Below, one piece after another: positions 34,438-43,465 of a stretch of 64,000 bases of DNA. The notes beneath the pieces were generated by a model. It did no database searches. It saw only the letters and a list, made by a program, of their open reading frames with translations, and was not told where the DNA came from. Each line of letters opens with the position of its first letter. Position 1 is the stretch's first letter. Location of the stretch: NCBI RefSeq assembly GCF_945906775.1, contig NZ_CAMDRE010000001.1:62001-126000 (forward strand). The letters run 5' to 3'. Origin of the DNA: Citrobacter sp. Marseille-Q6884. Its GTDB lineage: Bacteria > Pseudomonadota > Gammaproteobacteria > Enterobacterales > Enterobacteriaceae. The position numbers and the translations under genes were made by a program.

Positions 34438-34446
34438 GAATCACCT

Positions 34447-36381
34447 GTGTCTCTTTTCAAACAGTTACTCCTGGGCATCTCTCTCTTTATGATGTTCGTA
34501 TTCAGCGGCAACTTTATTGTGACGCTGGAAAGTTCGCGCAATCAATCTAACAACCAACTCCTTTCCCATGCCCAGGATGCGGCAACGGCGCTGGGTGTTT
34601 CGCTGACGCCTAATGTCAACGATCCGGCGATGATTGAGCTAATGGTAAGTTCTATTTTCGATAGCGGTTATTACCAAAAGATTCGCATCGTTAATCTGGA
34701 AAACGGAAAAGTCATTCTTGAGCGCAGCGCGGCAGAATCGATCCCCAATGTGCCTGGCTGGTTTGTCGATCTGGTCGATGTGACGGCGCAAACGGGGGAA
34801 GCGACGATCATGCGTGGCTGGCAACAGGCCGCCCGCGTGGAAGTCACCAGCGACCCTATCTTTGCGGTTCAACGCCTGTGGGACAATACGCTCGGTAATC
34901 TGGTCTGGATGCTCTCCTGTAGCCTTGCCAGTCTGTTAGCGGGCGTCCTGCTGCTGCGTAAGCTACTGCGCCCGCTCAACTATCTGGCGAAACAGTCGGA
35001 AGCCATTACCCGCCGCGAATTTTTAACGCTGCAGGAACTGCCAAAAACCCCGGAACTGCGCCGCGTCGTCGGGGCAATGAATTTAATGGCCACCAAACTC
35101 AAGTCATTATTTGAGGAACAGGCCATCTACAGCGAGCGTTTGCACAACGAAGCCTATCTCGACAGCCAGACCTGTATCGCCAACCGCCGTGCGTTCGATA
35201 TGCAGTTTCAGGCGCGCCTGAGCGATGCCGATACGGCGCCAGGCTATTTGCTGCTCCTCCGTGTCCAGGATTTAGGTGGACTGAACCAGCGCTTTGGTGG
35301 GCCGCATACCGACAAGTTGCTGCTCAACATCGCTAACCTCCTGAATTCGCATAAAGCAAAATATGCGTCTCTTGATAGCACCGTCGCCCGTATTCGGGGG
35401 AGCGAGTTCGCCCTGCTCTGCCCTGGCGTCACGCAAAGTGAAATGGTCAACCTGCGCAATTCGCTCACCCAAAAACTGACGGCATTTTATGCCACCGGCA
35501 TGTCGGATCAGCAGCCGGTCGCTTACTCCAGCATGGTGCCATTTAGCGCGGGTGATAACCCTCAAGCGTTGTTGATTCAGGCCGATCGCCTGCTGGTCGA
35601 AGCGGAAACGCATACCGACCATCAGGTGGTGCCGACCACGGAGATAGCAACAGCCAGTGAAGACCAGCATTTGTGGTTTGTCCGTCTGGAGCAGGCACTT
35701 GAAAATCAGCAGTTCCAGTTGGTGTATCAACCGGTTGTGGATTGTCATCAACCGGATAACGTCCTGCATTACAAAGTGTTATCACGCATTGTTGATGAAC
35801 AGGGCAACACCATAAACGCCGGGCGATTCCTGCCGTGGATCCACCGCTTTGGCTGGAGTCACCGCCTGGACAAAGTGATGCTGAAACTGACGTTAAACCA
35901 ACTCAAAGCCGCGCCCGGAAAATTAGCGCTCAGTATTTCAGGCAGTTCCCTCACCAACGAGGCCACGATTTCAGACCTGTTAAGTCCACTGAAATACGCC
36001 CCAAGGTTAGCCAGCCAGCTTATTCTGGAACTGGATGAGAATCAGCTACCGGGAGCAAATCAAATGGCGATGTTCGTGAAAGCCGTGAACCAGCATCACT
36101 GTTCACTGGGTCTGCAACACTTCGGTAGCCGCTTCGACATGATAGGCCATCTGTCACAGTGGGGGCTCGCCTGGTTGAAAATCGACAGTAGCTACATCCG
36201 CAATATCGATCAGGAAAAAGACAAACGCTTGTTTATTGAAGTGTTATGTAACGCGGCGCGCAGTATCGATTTACCGCTGATCGCAGAGCGCGTTGAAACA
36301 GAAGGTGAGCTTCACGTGCTGCAGGAATTGGGTATTGATGGCGCGATGGGTCAGCTTTTGGGCGAACCTGCACCACGGTGA
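34447..36381 (+). CDS. lapD: LapD-type c-di-GMP receptor controlling LapG
   Basis: Inner-membrane receptor that sequesters LapG when its EAL domain binds c-di-GMP. It has 644 residues: helix (about 5-25), periplasmic output domain (26-150), helix (152-170), HAMP, then degenerate GGDEF (RGSEF at 317-321) and degenerate EAL (KVL at 443-445). Neither catalytic site is usable, as in Pseudomonas LapD. Trp125 in the MRGWQQ loop matches the position of the LapG-contacting Trp known for LapD. The GTG start at 34447 lies nine bases after the lapG stop. The family assignment rests on layout, length and pairing with lapG. Confidence 0.9.
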   Translation: MSLFKQLLLGISLFMMFVFSGNFIVTLESSRNQSNNQLLSHAQDAATALGVSLTPNVNDPAMIELMVSSIFDSGYYQKIRIVNLENGKVILERSAAESIPNVPGWFVDLVDVTAQTGEATIMRGWQQAARVEVTSDPIFAVQRLWDNTLGNLVWMLSCSLASLLAGVLLLRKLLRPLNYLAKQSEAITRREFLTLQELPKTPELRRVVGAMNLMATKLKSLFEEQAIYSERLHNEAYLDSQTCIANRRAFDMQFQARLSDADTAPGYLLLLRVQDLGGLNQRFGGPHTDKLLLNIANLLNSHKAKYASLDSTVARIRGSEFALLCPGVTQSEMVNLRNSLTQKLTAFYATGMSDQQPVAYSSMVPFSAGDNPQALLIQADRLLVEAETHTDHQVVPTTEIATASEDQHLWFVRLEQALENQQFQLVYQPVVDCHQPDNVLHYKVLSRIVDEQGNTINAGRFLPWIHRFGWSHRLDKVMLKLTLNQLKAAPGKLALSISGSSLTNEATISDLLSPLKYAPRLASQLILELDENQLPGANQMAMFVKAVNQHHCSLGLQHFGSRFDMIGHLSQWGLAWLKIDSSYIRNIDQEKDKRLFIEVLCNAARSIDLPLIAERVETEGELHVLQELGIDGAMGQLLGEPAPR

Positions 36382-36387
36382 TAAAAC

Positions 36388-36414
36388 CAGGCAGTCTGCA
36401 CGTCAGGCTGCCTG
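36388..36414. terminator. Hairpin between lapD and the small convergent gene
   Basis: CAGGCAG (36388-36394) pairs with CTGCCTG (36408-36414) around a 13-base loop. On the minus strand the flanking bases include a T-run from TTTTAT. It lies between convergent genes and probably ends both. Confidence 0.55.
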
Positions 36415-36420
36415 TTACGA

Positions 36421-36702
36421 TTAAAAAATGCGGTCGTCATTTCCAAGCAGTTGCTCTAACCCTCCCAGTTCCTGACGCGCGTTCGCACGATTCATTAATT
36501 TAACCTGTGCCATCGGCGGGAGATCGGTGATGGCAATAACGCCTTTACGGATCAGCAGATAAATCAGATCGTCCAGTACGCGCACCATTTCCAGGTCGCT
36601 CTTTTGCAACATGGCAAGAAACTGCTGATTATCCATTTCAGTGTGTTTGGTCTCGCCTTCTTTCCCGGACTGCATGTTTGCATCAGGTGGAACAGAATTC
36701 AT
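36421..36702 (-). CDS. Small protein of the so-called tryptophan synthase beta-like family
   Basis: It is 93 residues from the ATG at 36702 (AAGG six bases upstream); a GTG at 36744 would add 14. The core LQKSDLEMVRVLDDLIYLLI plus KGVIAITDLPPMAQVKL matches a family of about 100-residue proteins of pseudomonads that databases misname tryptophan synthase subunit beta. It has no catalytic features of that enzyme. Its place between lapD and the lap exporter genes suggests a link to adhesin biology; the function is unknown. Confidence 0.7.
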   Translation of the reverse strand: MNSVPPDANMQSGKEGETKHTEMDNQQFLAMLQKSDLEMVRVLDDLIYLLIRKGVIAITDLPPMAQVKLMNRANARQELGGLEQLLGNDDRIF

Positions 36703-37327
36703 GTTATCGCCTTCTATGTGCCGTGATGCTACTGGCCTGTTCACTCTGGTCAGTAAGCATATGTTAGTAAGAGTGTTTTATTTGGGTTTGCTGTCCGATG
36801 AACCAGCACCGTATCAATAGCCCCGCAGCGTTACCTGTAACTGTGTTTTTTTGGCTATCGATGAAAGCAAGCGTGACACAATTTTGGTGACAAACGATTC
36901 GCGGCTCAGACAACCCAGTCCGTACCTGTCAACACCCATGACAGGCGCAATACACCGCTTCCCGCTTAATTCGCCAGCAACGTGTAATATATTCACCACA
37001 GCGCCACTTAAATAACACCATTCTTTTTATAAATCTGTTAATAAATTAACGCACAAATATCACATTCATCTAATGTCAGCATTAATATTAAATGTAGAAA
37101 AATGCACATTTAATAATTCGCACTGACGTGAGACTTGACTGGAAAATAAATATAATAAAAAATAACCAAAAATAAAACACGATGTGACAAAACATGTCCC
37201 TGAATAGTTGATCAAAAGACTCAGCTAAGATAATTCATGCTTGTTAATTAATGTTGTGTAATTGTAAAAATAGATGATGGTGACGGCATATGAATGTCAT
37301 AACCGTGAGATACAGGACATTCATGTC
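36703..37327. other. AT-rich promoter region upstream of the type I secretion genes
   Basis: These 625 bases carry no convincing gene. The right half (37020-37270) is very AT-rich and contains AATGTCAGC at 37072-37080, the half-site also seen as inverted repeats at 17059 and 43013. The promoter of the lapE-lapB-lapC operon must be here; no clear -10/-35 pair is asserted. Confidence 0.45.
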
Positions 37328-38671
37328 ATGAAGAAGCTTTTCGTTTTTCTGCTTTCATGGTTTTCAATCAGTGCCGTTTACGCAGAAGATTTGCACAATA
37401 CCGTACAAGATGCGTTAGCCAATCATCCAGAAGTCAATGCGGCGATAAATAGCCGTTACTCTTCGGAAAAAGATCTTCGTGCCGCACAAGGTGGGTACTT
37501 ACCATCACTCAATTTAAATGCCGAAGCCGGACGCAAAAATATTGATGACGCCACAACCCGCGCTTCAGGCAGCACCAATGGCATGACGCAATCGCCCAAT
37601 GAAGCGACGCTCAGTCTGGAGCAAAACGTGTTTAATGGTTTTGCGACCCGTAGCGAAGTCGCCCGGCAAAAAGCAACCGTTGATTCACGCGCTTACAGCG
37701 TGATGAACACCAGCGACAACATCGCTTTCACGGTTATTCAAGCCTATTTTGATGTGCTGCAACGCGAAGAGTATGTCCGTCTTGCCCAGGACGACCTTGC
37801 CAACCATGAACGTATTTACGATCAGATAAAACTGCGTACCGATCAGGGTGTTGGCCGCTCCGGCGATTTCATGCAGGCTGAAGCGCGCCTGGCGCAGGCC
37901 CGCAATAATTTGCTGACCGAGCAAACCAACCTCGAAGATGCCAAAACGAACTTTGTCAGCGTCACAGGCAGAGACCCGGAAGGATTAAGCCTGCCGGAAA
38001 GCATCGATACGCAACTGCCAACCTCGCTGGAAGATGCCAAAAAACGGATGGAGCAAAACAGCCCGTTGCTGAAGTCTGCCAACGCGGATATTGAAGCCGC
38101 TCACCAACAATACGAGGCGGCAAAATCGACCTTCTATCCGCGCGTAGACGTTGAACTGTCACGCGGGATCAGTAACAACACGGATACCACCAGCGCCCAC
38201 GCAGAACAGTGGGAAGCGATGGTCAAACTGCATTACAACCTGTACCAGGGTGGCAGCGACAAAGCGAATCTGGATTCTCGCGCCTACCTGCATAAACAGG
38301 CTCAGGACGTGCGTAATAACGCGTTACGACAGATGAACCAGGAACTGCGCCTGGCCTGGACTGCGCTGCAGAACGCACGCGCCCAGCTCCCGGCGGCGGA
38401 AGAATATGCCGACCGTAGCGTAAAAGTGCGTACCGCTTATCAGGATCAATTCAGCCTTGGCGAACGTACGCTGCTGGATTTGCTCGACAGTGAAAACGAG
38501 GTTTTCTCCTCTAAACGTCGGCTTGTTGAATTACGTTACCTGGCGATTACCAGCGGTTATCGAATTAGCGAGCGTACCGGTGAATTAATGAATACTCTAA
38601 AAATCACCCCGCCGCCTTCAGGACAGCCGGTCGATTCCGCACAAGAAAATAACTTACCTGAACTCCATTAA
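37328..38671 (+). CDS. TolC-family outer-membrane channel of the adhesin exporter (LapE-like)
   Basis: It is 447 residues from the ATG at 37328 (AGGA 10 bases upstream; an earlier frame at 37274 is less likely). A signal peptide of about 20 residues ends AVYA-EDLH. The rest is a TolC-type helical repeat protein with the two homologous halves of the outer-membrane efflux family, e.g. TLSLEQNVFNGFATRSEVAR and VKLHYNLYQGGSDKANLDS. With the next two genes it forms a complete type I secretion system. It resembles the channels paired with LapB/LapC and other giant-adhesin exporters. Confidence 0.88.
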   Translation: MKKLFVFLLSWFSISAVYAEDLHNTVQDALANHPEVNAAINSRYSSEKDLRAAQGGYLPSLNLNAEAGRKNIDDATTRASGSTNGMTQSPNEATLSLEQNVFNGFATRSEVARQKATVDSRAYSVMNTSDNIAFTVIQAYFDVLQREEYVRLAQDDLANHERIYDQIKLRTDQGVGRSGDFMQAEARLAQARNNLLTEQTNLEDAKTNFVSVTGRDPEGLSLPESIDTQLPTSLEDAKKRMEQNSPLLKSANADIEAAHQQYEAAKSTFYPRVDVELSRGISNNTDTTSAHAEQWEAMVKLHYNLYQGGSDKANLDSRAYLHKQAQDVRNNALRQMNQELRLAWTALQNARAQLPAAEEYADRSVKVRTAYQDQFSLGERTLLDLLDSENEVFSSKRRLVELRYLAITSGYRISERTGELMNTLKITPPPSGQPVDSAQENNLPELH

Positions 38672-38749
38672 TAATTACTAATCAAAATAAATTGCTGATC
38701 TGCACACATATTAACGCTGGTATGTGTGCGGTCAGAAATGGTCGCCAAA

Positions 38750-40942
38750 ATGAGTGCACAAGCCGAATTATTAAATGAAGTACCTGAGAATGCACAGAAC
38801 AGCAATTCTCAACATCACGATCCCCGTAGCCATAATGACGACCCGTTATTAGATAGCTTACTTATTCTCTGCTCTCTGCATGGCAAACCCGCCAGTCGAA
38901 CAACATTAAGCAGCGGCCTGCCTTTAGAAAACGATCAGCTCACGCTGAATATTTTTCCGCGCGCGGCGGCAAGAGCGGGGTTAAAAGCGCGAGTCGTGAC
39001 CCGTGCGCTTGATAAAATTCCGGCAATGTCGCTGCCGGCCATCCTGCTGCTGCGTTCTGGCGGAACGGGCGTGTTGCTGGCATGGAACGAGGATGGCAGC
39101 GCCCGCTTTATGCCCTGCGAAAGCGAAGGCGGGGAGATTTGCGTTGATAAAGCGACGCTTGAAGAGAACTATGCCGGAAAGGTTATTTTTGCCCATCCGC
39201 GTCACGCGTTCGATCTGCAGGCGGAAGCCTTTCTGCCTCGTACCAAATCCTGGTTTAAAGATACCCTGCGCCTGTCACGTTTTCTGTATATGGATGCCGT
39301 ACTGGCCAGCCTGCTGATTAACCTGATCGCGCTCGGTACGCCGCTTTTTACTATGAACGTCTATGACCGCGTAGTACCGAATCAGGCGACGGTCACGTTG
39401 TGGGTGCTGGCTCTGGGTATCTGCCTGGCCTTTATCTTTGATCTGATTTTGAAAATGTTGCGCGGTATCTGCCTGGATATGGCAGGTAAAAAAAGCGATC
39501 TAATCATCTCCTCTACCCTGTTCGAACGCATTATTGGTATGGAGATGAAAGAGCGTCCAACCCGTGTGGGGAGCTTCGCGCAAAACATCCACGAGTTTCA
39601 GTCTCTGCGTGATTTTCTCTCATCACTCACATTGACGACGATTATCGACCTGCCCTTTACGCTGCTGTTGCTGATTGTTATCGGCATTATCGGTGGCTCA
39701 CTGGCCTGGATCCCCGTACTCACGCTGCCGATAGCCCTGCTGTGCAGTTGGGCGCTGCAAAAACCCGTCAACGATGCGGTGGCGAAAACCATGAGTCTGG
39801 CCAGTGAACGTCAGGCGCTGCTGATCGAGACCCTCAGCAGTCTGGATGCCATCAAAGTGAATAATGCCCAGAGCGAGCGTCAGTTCCAGTGGGAACATAC
39901 GCTGGGTAGCCTGAGTCGTCTGGAACTGCGGGTGAAAACCTTATCCAGCCTGGCGAGCAGCCTCACCGGCTGGTTCCAGCAAATTTCGGGCGTCGTGATG
40001 ATCATCGTCGGCGTGTACATGATTATCGGCGGCAAACTGAGTATGGGTGGCCTGATCGCCTGCTACATGCTCAACGGTCGCGCACTCATGCCGATGGGCC
40101 AGCTTACCGGCCTCATCGCCCGCTATCAGCAGGCGAAGCTGACCATTAAAAGCACCGACAAAATGATGTCTCTGGCGCAAGAACGCCGTGCGGATGAAAA
40201 CCCGCTCAAACGTGAACAATTGCAGGGCAGCATTGAGTTTCGCGATGTCGATTTCAGCTACCCGGAACAAAAAAATCTGTCGCTGCACAAAATCAATCTG
40301 ACCATACAGCCTGGCGAGCGTATCGGCATTATCGGACGGAGCGGTTCGGGGAAAAGCTCTCTCAGCAAACTGATCGTCAACCTGTATCAGCCCAGCGCCG
40401 GTAACATTCTGATCGACGGTGTCGATGCCCGCCAGTTAGACGTTAACGATTTGCGCCACAGCATCGGCTACGTCCCGCAGGATATTCAGTTATTCAACGG
40501 TACGCTGCGCGATAACCTGCTGTGCGGAGCGCGCTATGTTGATGATGAGACCATGCTGCGCGCAGCGGAGCTGGCCGGGGTCAACGACTTCGCACGTGTG
40601 CACCCCGACGGTTATAACCTGCAGGTCGGCGAACGCGGCTCCCAGCTTTCCGGTGGGCAGCGACAGGCGGTCGCCCTCGCACGTGCGCTGTTGCTTAATC
40701 CGCCCATCCTGTTGCTTGATGAGCCGACCAGCTCAATGGACAACACCAGCGAAGAGAAGATCAAGCTCGAGCTGGAGCCTCACATCAAAGGTAAAACATT
40801 ATTACTGGTCACCCACCGCGCCTCCATGCTGTCGCTGGTTGATCGCCTGATTATTGTTGATAAAGGACGCATCATCGCAGATGGCCCGAAAGCGGTGGTG
40901 ATGGATGCGTTAAAGAAGGGGCAGATTAATGCATCTCGCTGA
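38750..40942 (+). CDS. Type I secretion ABC exporter (LapB-like)
   Basis: It is 730 residues from the ATG at 38750; a GTG at 38726 and an ATG at 38738 are alternatives with no clear ribosome-binding site. An N-terminal C39-like domain without the catalytic Cys (DDPLLDSLLILCSLHGKPAS) comes first, as in LapB and HlyB. A six-helix membrane domain follows (about 160-430), then the ATPase with Walker A GRSGSGKSS, signature LSGGQRQ and Walker B ILLLDEPTSSMD. The missing Cys means it does not cut a GG leader, consistent with C-terminal signal export of RTX adhesins. It overlaps lapC by 14 bases. Confidence 0.92.
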   Translation: MSAQAELLNEVPENAQNSNSQHHDPRSHNDDPLLDSLLILCSLHGKPASRTTLSSGLPLENDQLTLNIFPRAAARAGLKARVVTRALDKIPAMSLPAILLLRSGGTGVLLAWNEDGSARFMPCESEGGEICVDKATLEENYAGKVIFAHPRHAFDLQAEAFLPRTKSWFKDTLRLSRFLYMDAVLASLLINLIALGTPLFTMNVYDRVVPNQATVTLWVLALGICLAFIFDLILKMLRGICLDMAGKKSDLIISSTLFERIIGMEMKERPTRVGSFAQNIHEFQSLRDFLSSLTLTTIIDLPFTLLLLIVIGIIGGSLAWIPVLTLPIALLCSWALQKPVNDAVAKTMSLASERQALLIETLSSLDAIKVNNAQSERQFQWEHTLGSLSRLELRVKTLSSLASSLTGWFQQISGVVMIIVGVYMIIGGKLSMGGLIACYMLNGRALMPMGQLTGLIARYQQAKLTIKSTDKMMSLAQERRADENPLKREQLQGSIEFRDVDFSYPEQKNLSLHKINLTIQPGERIGIIGRSGSGKSSLSKLIVNLYQPSAGNILIDGVDARQLDVNDLRHSIGYVPQDIQLFNGTLRDNLLCGARYVDDETMLRAAELAGVNDFARVHPDGYNLQVGERGSQLSGGQRQAVALARALLLNPPILLLDEPTSSMDNTSEEKIKLELEPHIKGKTLLLVTHRASMLSLVDRLIIVDKGRIIADGPKAVVMDALKKGQINASR

Positions 40943-42302
40943 TACCCTGGCGCGCGCTCGCCGCTATATGCAGCGCTATTTTCAAGGTCGTGATGAAAAC
41001 CAAACCGACAGCATCAATGAAGTCAGCCAGGCCATTCTTGATGACTCACCGCGGGTGATTCGGCTCACGCTATGGGTGATCCTTGCGCTGGTTGTTCTGT
41101 CCTTTGTCTGGGCGGGTTTTGCGAAAATTGATGAAGTGACGCGCGGCGAAGGCAAAGCGATCCCGTCTTCGAAACTGCAAAAAATACAGAACCTGGAAGG
41201 CGGGATCGTCACCGAGCTGTATGTTCATGAAGGGCAGATCGTCGATGCCGGAACGCCGTTGCTGCACCTCGACGACACGCGCTTTGCCTCAAATGTGGGT
41301 GAAACGGAGGCCGATAAACTTGGCCTGCGGGCAAAAGTGGAACGCCTGACCGCAGAAGTGGAAAACCGCGACTTAACCATCTCGCCAGAGATTGTCGCCA
41401 AAGCGCCGGATGTCGCCAGGGGAGAAACCGAGCTGTTCAACAGCCGCCGGACCCAGTTCAACAATGAAATATCCGGTCTTCAGGAACAACTGGTTCAGAA
41501 GAAGCAGGAGCTGCGCGACGTTGAATCGAAGAAAGATCAATTTGCCAACAGCCTGGCGTTAATACGTCAGGAAATCAAAATGTCCGAGCCGTTGCTCGCG
41601 TCCGGGGCGATTTCTAAAGTAGAACTTCTGCGTCTGCGTCGTACTGAAGTGGAAACCGCCGGCCAGTTGAATTCGACCAGCTTAACAATCCCTAAAGCCT
41701 CGTCCGAGATTAAAGAGATTGAGAATAAAATCGGTGAAAGCCGCGGCCGTTTCCAGAGTGACGCGCTTGCTCAGTTAAACGAAGCCCGCACGAACCTGAG
41801 CAAGGCCCAGGCCAGCGTGAAAGCGCTGGAAGACAGAGTTAACCGTACCATGGTGACCTCACCGGTTCGCGGTATTGTTCAGCAGGTGATGGTGAATACC
41901 ATCGGGGGTGTTATTCAGCCGGGCAGCGATCTGGTTGAAATCGTCCCATTGGATGACAAGCTCTTAATTGAAGCCAAAATTCAGCCGCGCGATATCGCCT
42001 TCCTCCATCCAGGTCAGCAGGCAATGGTGAAATTCACCGCCTACGATTACACCATCTATGGCGGGCTGAAAGGTGAAGTGGTGCAGATAAGCCCTGACAC
42101 CATTACCGATAAACAAGGTCATAGCTTCTATATTGTCCACCTACAAACGGACAAAAACTATCTGGGGACGAAAGAACACCCGATGCTGATCATTCCAGGC
42201 ATGGTCGCCAGCGTCGATATTCTCACGGGTAAGAAAACGATTCTTAGCTATCTGCTCAAACCGATTATTCGTGCACGTGCGGAGGCGCTCAGAGAACGCT
42301 AA
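40929..42302 (+). CDS. Type I secretion membrane-fusion protein (HlyD family, LapC-like)
   Basis: Periplasmic adaptor that joins the exporter to the outer-membrane channel. It has 457 residues: a cytoplasmic start, one membrane helix (about 45-65), the lipoyl/barrel half-motif QNLEGGIVTELYVHEGQIVD, a long coiled coil (about 130-310) and the closing VRGIVQQVMVNTIGGVIQPG barrel. The ATG is at 40929, inside the end of the ABC exporter gene. Confidence 0.92.
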   Translation: MHLADTLARARRYMQRYFQGRDENQTDSINEVSQAILDDSPRVIRLTLWVILALVVLSFVWAGFAKIDEVTRGEGKAIPSSKLQKIQNLEGGIVTELYVHEGQIVDAGTPLLHLDDTRFASNVGETEADKLGLRAKVERLTAEVENRDLTISPEIVAKAPDVARGETELFNSRRTQFNNEISGLQEQLVQKKQELRDVESKKDQFANSLALIRQEIKMSEPLLASGAISKVELLRLRRTEVETAGQLNSTSLTIPKASSEIKEIENKIGESRGRFQSDALAQLNEARTNLSKAQASVKALEDRVNRTMVTSPVRGIVQQVMVNTIGGVIQPGSDLVEIVPLDDKLLIEAKIQPRDIAFLHPGQQAMVKFTAYDYTIYGGLKGEVVQISPDTITDKQGHSFYIVHLQTDKNYLGTKEHPMLIIPGMVASVDILTGKKTILSYLLKPIIRARAEALRER

Positions 42303-42309
42303 TGACAGA

Positions 42310-42339
42310 TGCGCCCCCTGCGGAACAAACGGGGGCGCA
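42310..42339. terminator. GC-rich hairpin ending the lapEBC operon
   Basis: TGCGCCCCC (42310-42318) pairs perfectly with GGGGGCGCA (42331-42339) around a 12-base loop, between two convergent genes. There is no strong T-run on either side, so its efficiency is uncertain. Confidence 0.55.
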
Positions 42340-42344
42340 GATAT

Positions 42345-42950
42345 TCATTCCGGGATATAAGAAGACAGTTTTCCCCGATTAAGAATAATTTTTCCGTCAC
42401 ACACCAGCTCCTGTAAAACCTTATGTATCGCGCTGCGAGAGATATGGTTGCGTGCCAGAATAAAGGTATATACAGATGTTTTCTCGCGCACGTCCGGTGC
42501 CATCGCCCAAATATACTTCACGTGTTCAATAATCAACTCACGGATAGTCCGGTGCGACTGCAGCGTTTCGCGCTGAAAATAACGCTGTAGATGATGCGTT
42601 AAGATATCAAATGCCGCTTTCCACAAATTTTTAGCCGTGAACAGGTGATCGGCATTCTGTACGCTCATGGCCCACATTTCGCAATCCGTATCACAACGTA
42701 AATAGTGGCTGGAAACCTCAGTACGCATTTGTGGCAATCCGAGAATCGCAGGTGCAGAGATACTTACTGTCACCAAATCATTTTCTATACGATAAACAGA
42801 GACTGTCCCTTTCTCCAGAAAAAAGATATTTCCATCGACTTTCAGATCAATGCGCTGACGCTTTTTGCGCAAGGACAGCCATGCATTATCTGATTTCTTG
42901 ATTTCGTCACCAATAAGTACTACTGACTTTTCTATTTCGCTCTGGAACAT
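42345..42950 (-). CDS. Crp-fold winged-helix regulator (IprA/YaiV-like)
   Basis: It has 201 residues. The N-terminal part (about 10-115) looks like a cyclic-nucleotide-binding fold without clear ligand residues. The C-terminal winged helix has the recognition stretch ARNHISRSAIHKVLQELV. It resembles enterobacterial IprA/YaiV-type regulators rather than CRP itself. It is convergent with lapC and 60 bases downstream of a large palindrome (43013-43042). It probably regulates the island's adhesin export genes; this is inferred from position. Confidence 0.7.
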   Translation of the reverse strand: MFQSEIEKSVVLIGDEIKKSDNAWLSLRKKRQRIDLKVDGNIFFLEKGTVSVYRIENDLVTVSISAPAILGLPQMRTEVSSHYLRCDTDCEMWAMSVQNADHLFTAKNLWKAAFDILTHHLQRYFQRETLQSHRTIRELIIEHVKYIWAMAPDVREKTSVYTFILARNHISRSAIHKVLQELVCDGKIILNRGKLSSYIPE

Positions 42951-43012
42951 AAGGCTCTCTAACGCAAATTATTGCTTCGCAAAAACAATTTAATAACCTA
43001 CGGATCAAAAAT

Positions 43013-43042
43013 AAATGTCAGCATTTAAACATGCTGACATTT
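43013..43042. repeat. Perfect 12-base inverted repeat upstream of the Crp-fold regulator
   Basis: AAATGTCAGCAT, six bases (TTAAAC), ATGCTGACATTT. It lies 63 bases upstream of the regulator's ATG. On the minus strand it is followed by ATTTTTGA, so it could be a terminator of a short transcript from 43208. As its half-site recurs near lapE and at 17059, it could instead be an operator. Confidence 0.6.
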
Positions 43043-43073
43043 ATTTTCATTTACATTATTCATGTTTATCCGT

Positions 43074-43208
43074 CTACACCGCATTACGGGTACGACAAGC
43101 AACTTCACCATAATGATTGGCCACCAGCATTCCCTGGTGCTTTGACGCGGTTACAACGTGAGTGATGTTCTCGCGTGGTGGCGAAGAGCAGTATATTGCG
43201 CTGTCCAT
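43074..43208 (-). CDS. Possible 44-residue small protein
   Basis: An open frame of 44 codons from ATG at 43206-43208 begins MDSAIYCSSPPRENI and ends CRTRNAV. The composition is plausible for a protein, and the terminator-like palindrome at 43013 lies 31 bases past its stop. There is no good ribosome-binding site upstream, and I recognise no family. The rest of the 42951-43465 gap (515 bases) shows nothing else, apart from the promoter of the MarT-like gene. Confidence 0.25.
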   Translation of the reverse strand: MDSAIYCSSPPRENITHVVTASKHQGMLVANHYGEVACRTRNAV

Positions 43209-43465
43209 AGAGAATTAATGCTTATCGCCTTTGCAGGCATTATTTCTTCTTTCTTCTCTTTACGCAATAGCCAAAAAGACACAATTCATTGATTTTAAGG
43301 TGTTTTATTTTCATTAAAAAATCATTATCATTGTTATATTATGATACTAATTTGAAACACTTCGCGCTTCTTGCCCCAGAAACTGGCAGGCGTTGTAGGC
43401 TTTTGAGCCCTGAGTGCTTTTCGTCCTGACCCACTTTTGAATGAATCATCAAGAGCAGAGACATC

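Noticed and set aside
36814..36999. 61-codon frame on the minus strand upstream of lapE
   Set aside because: No good start context and no family; kept as part of the promoter region.
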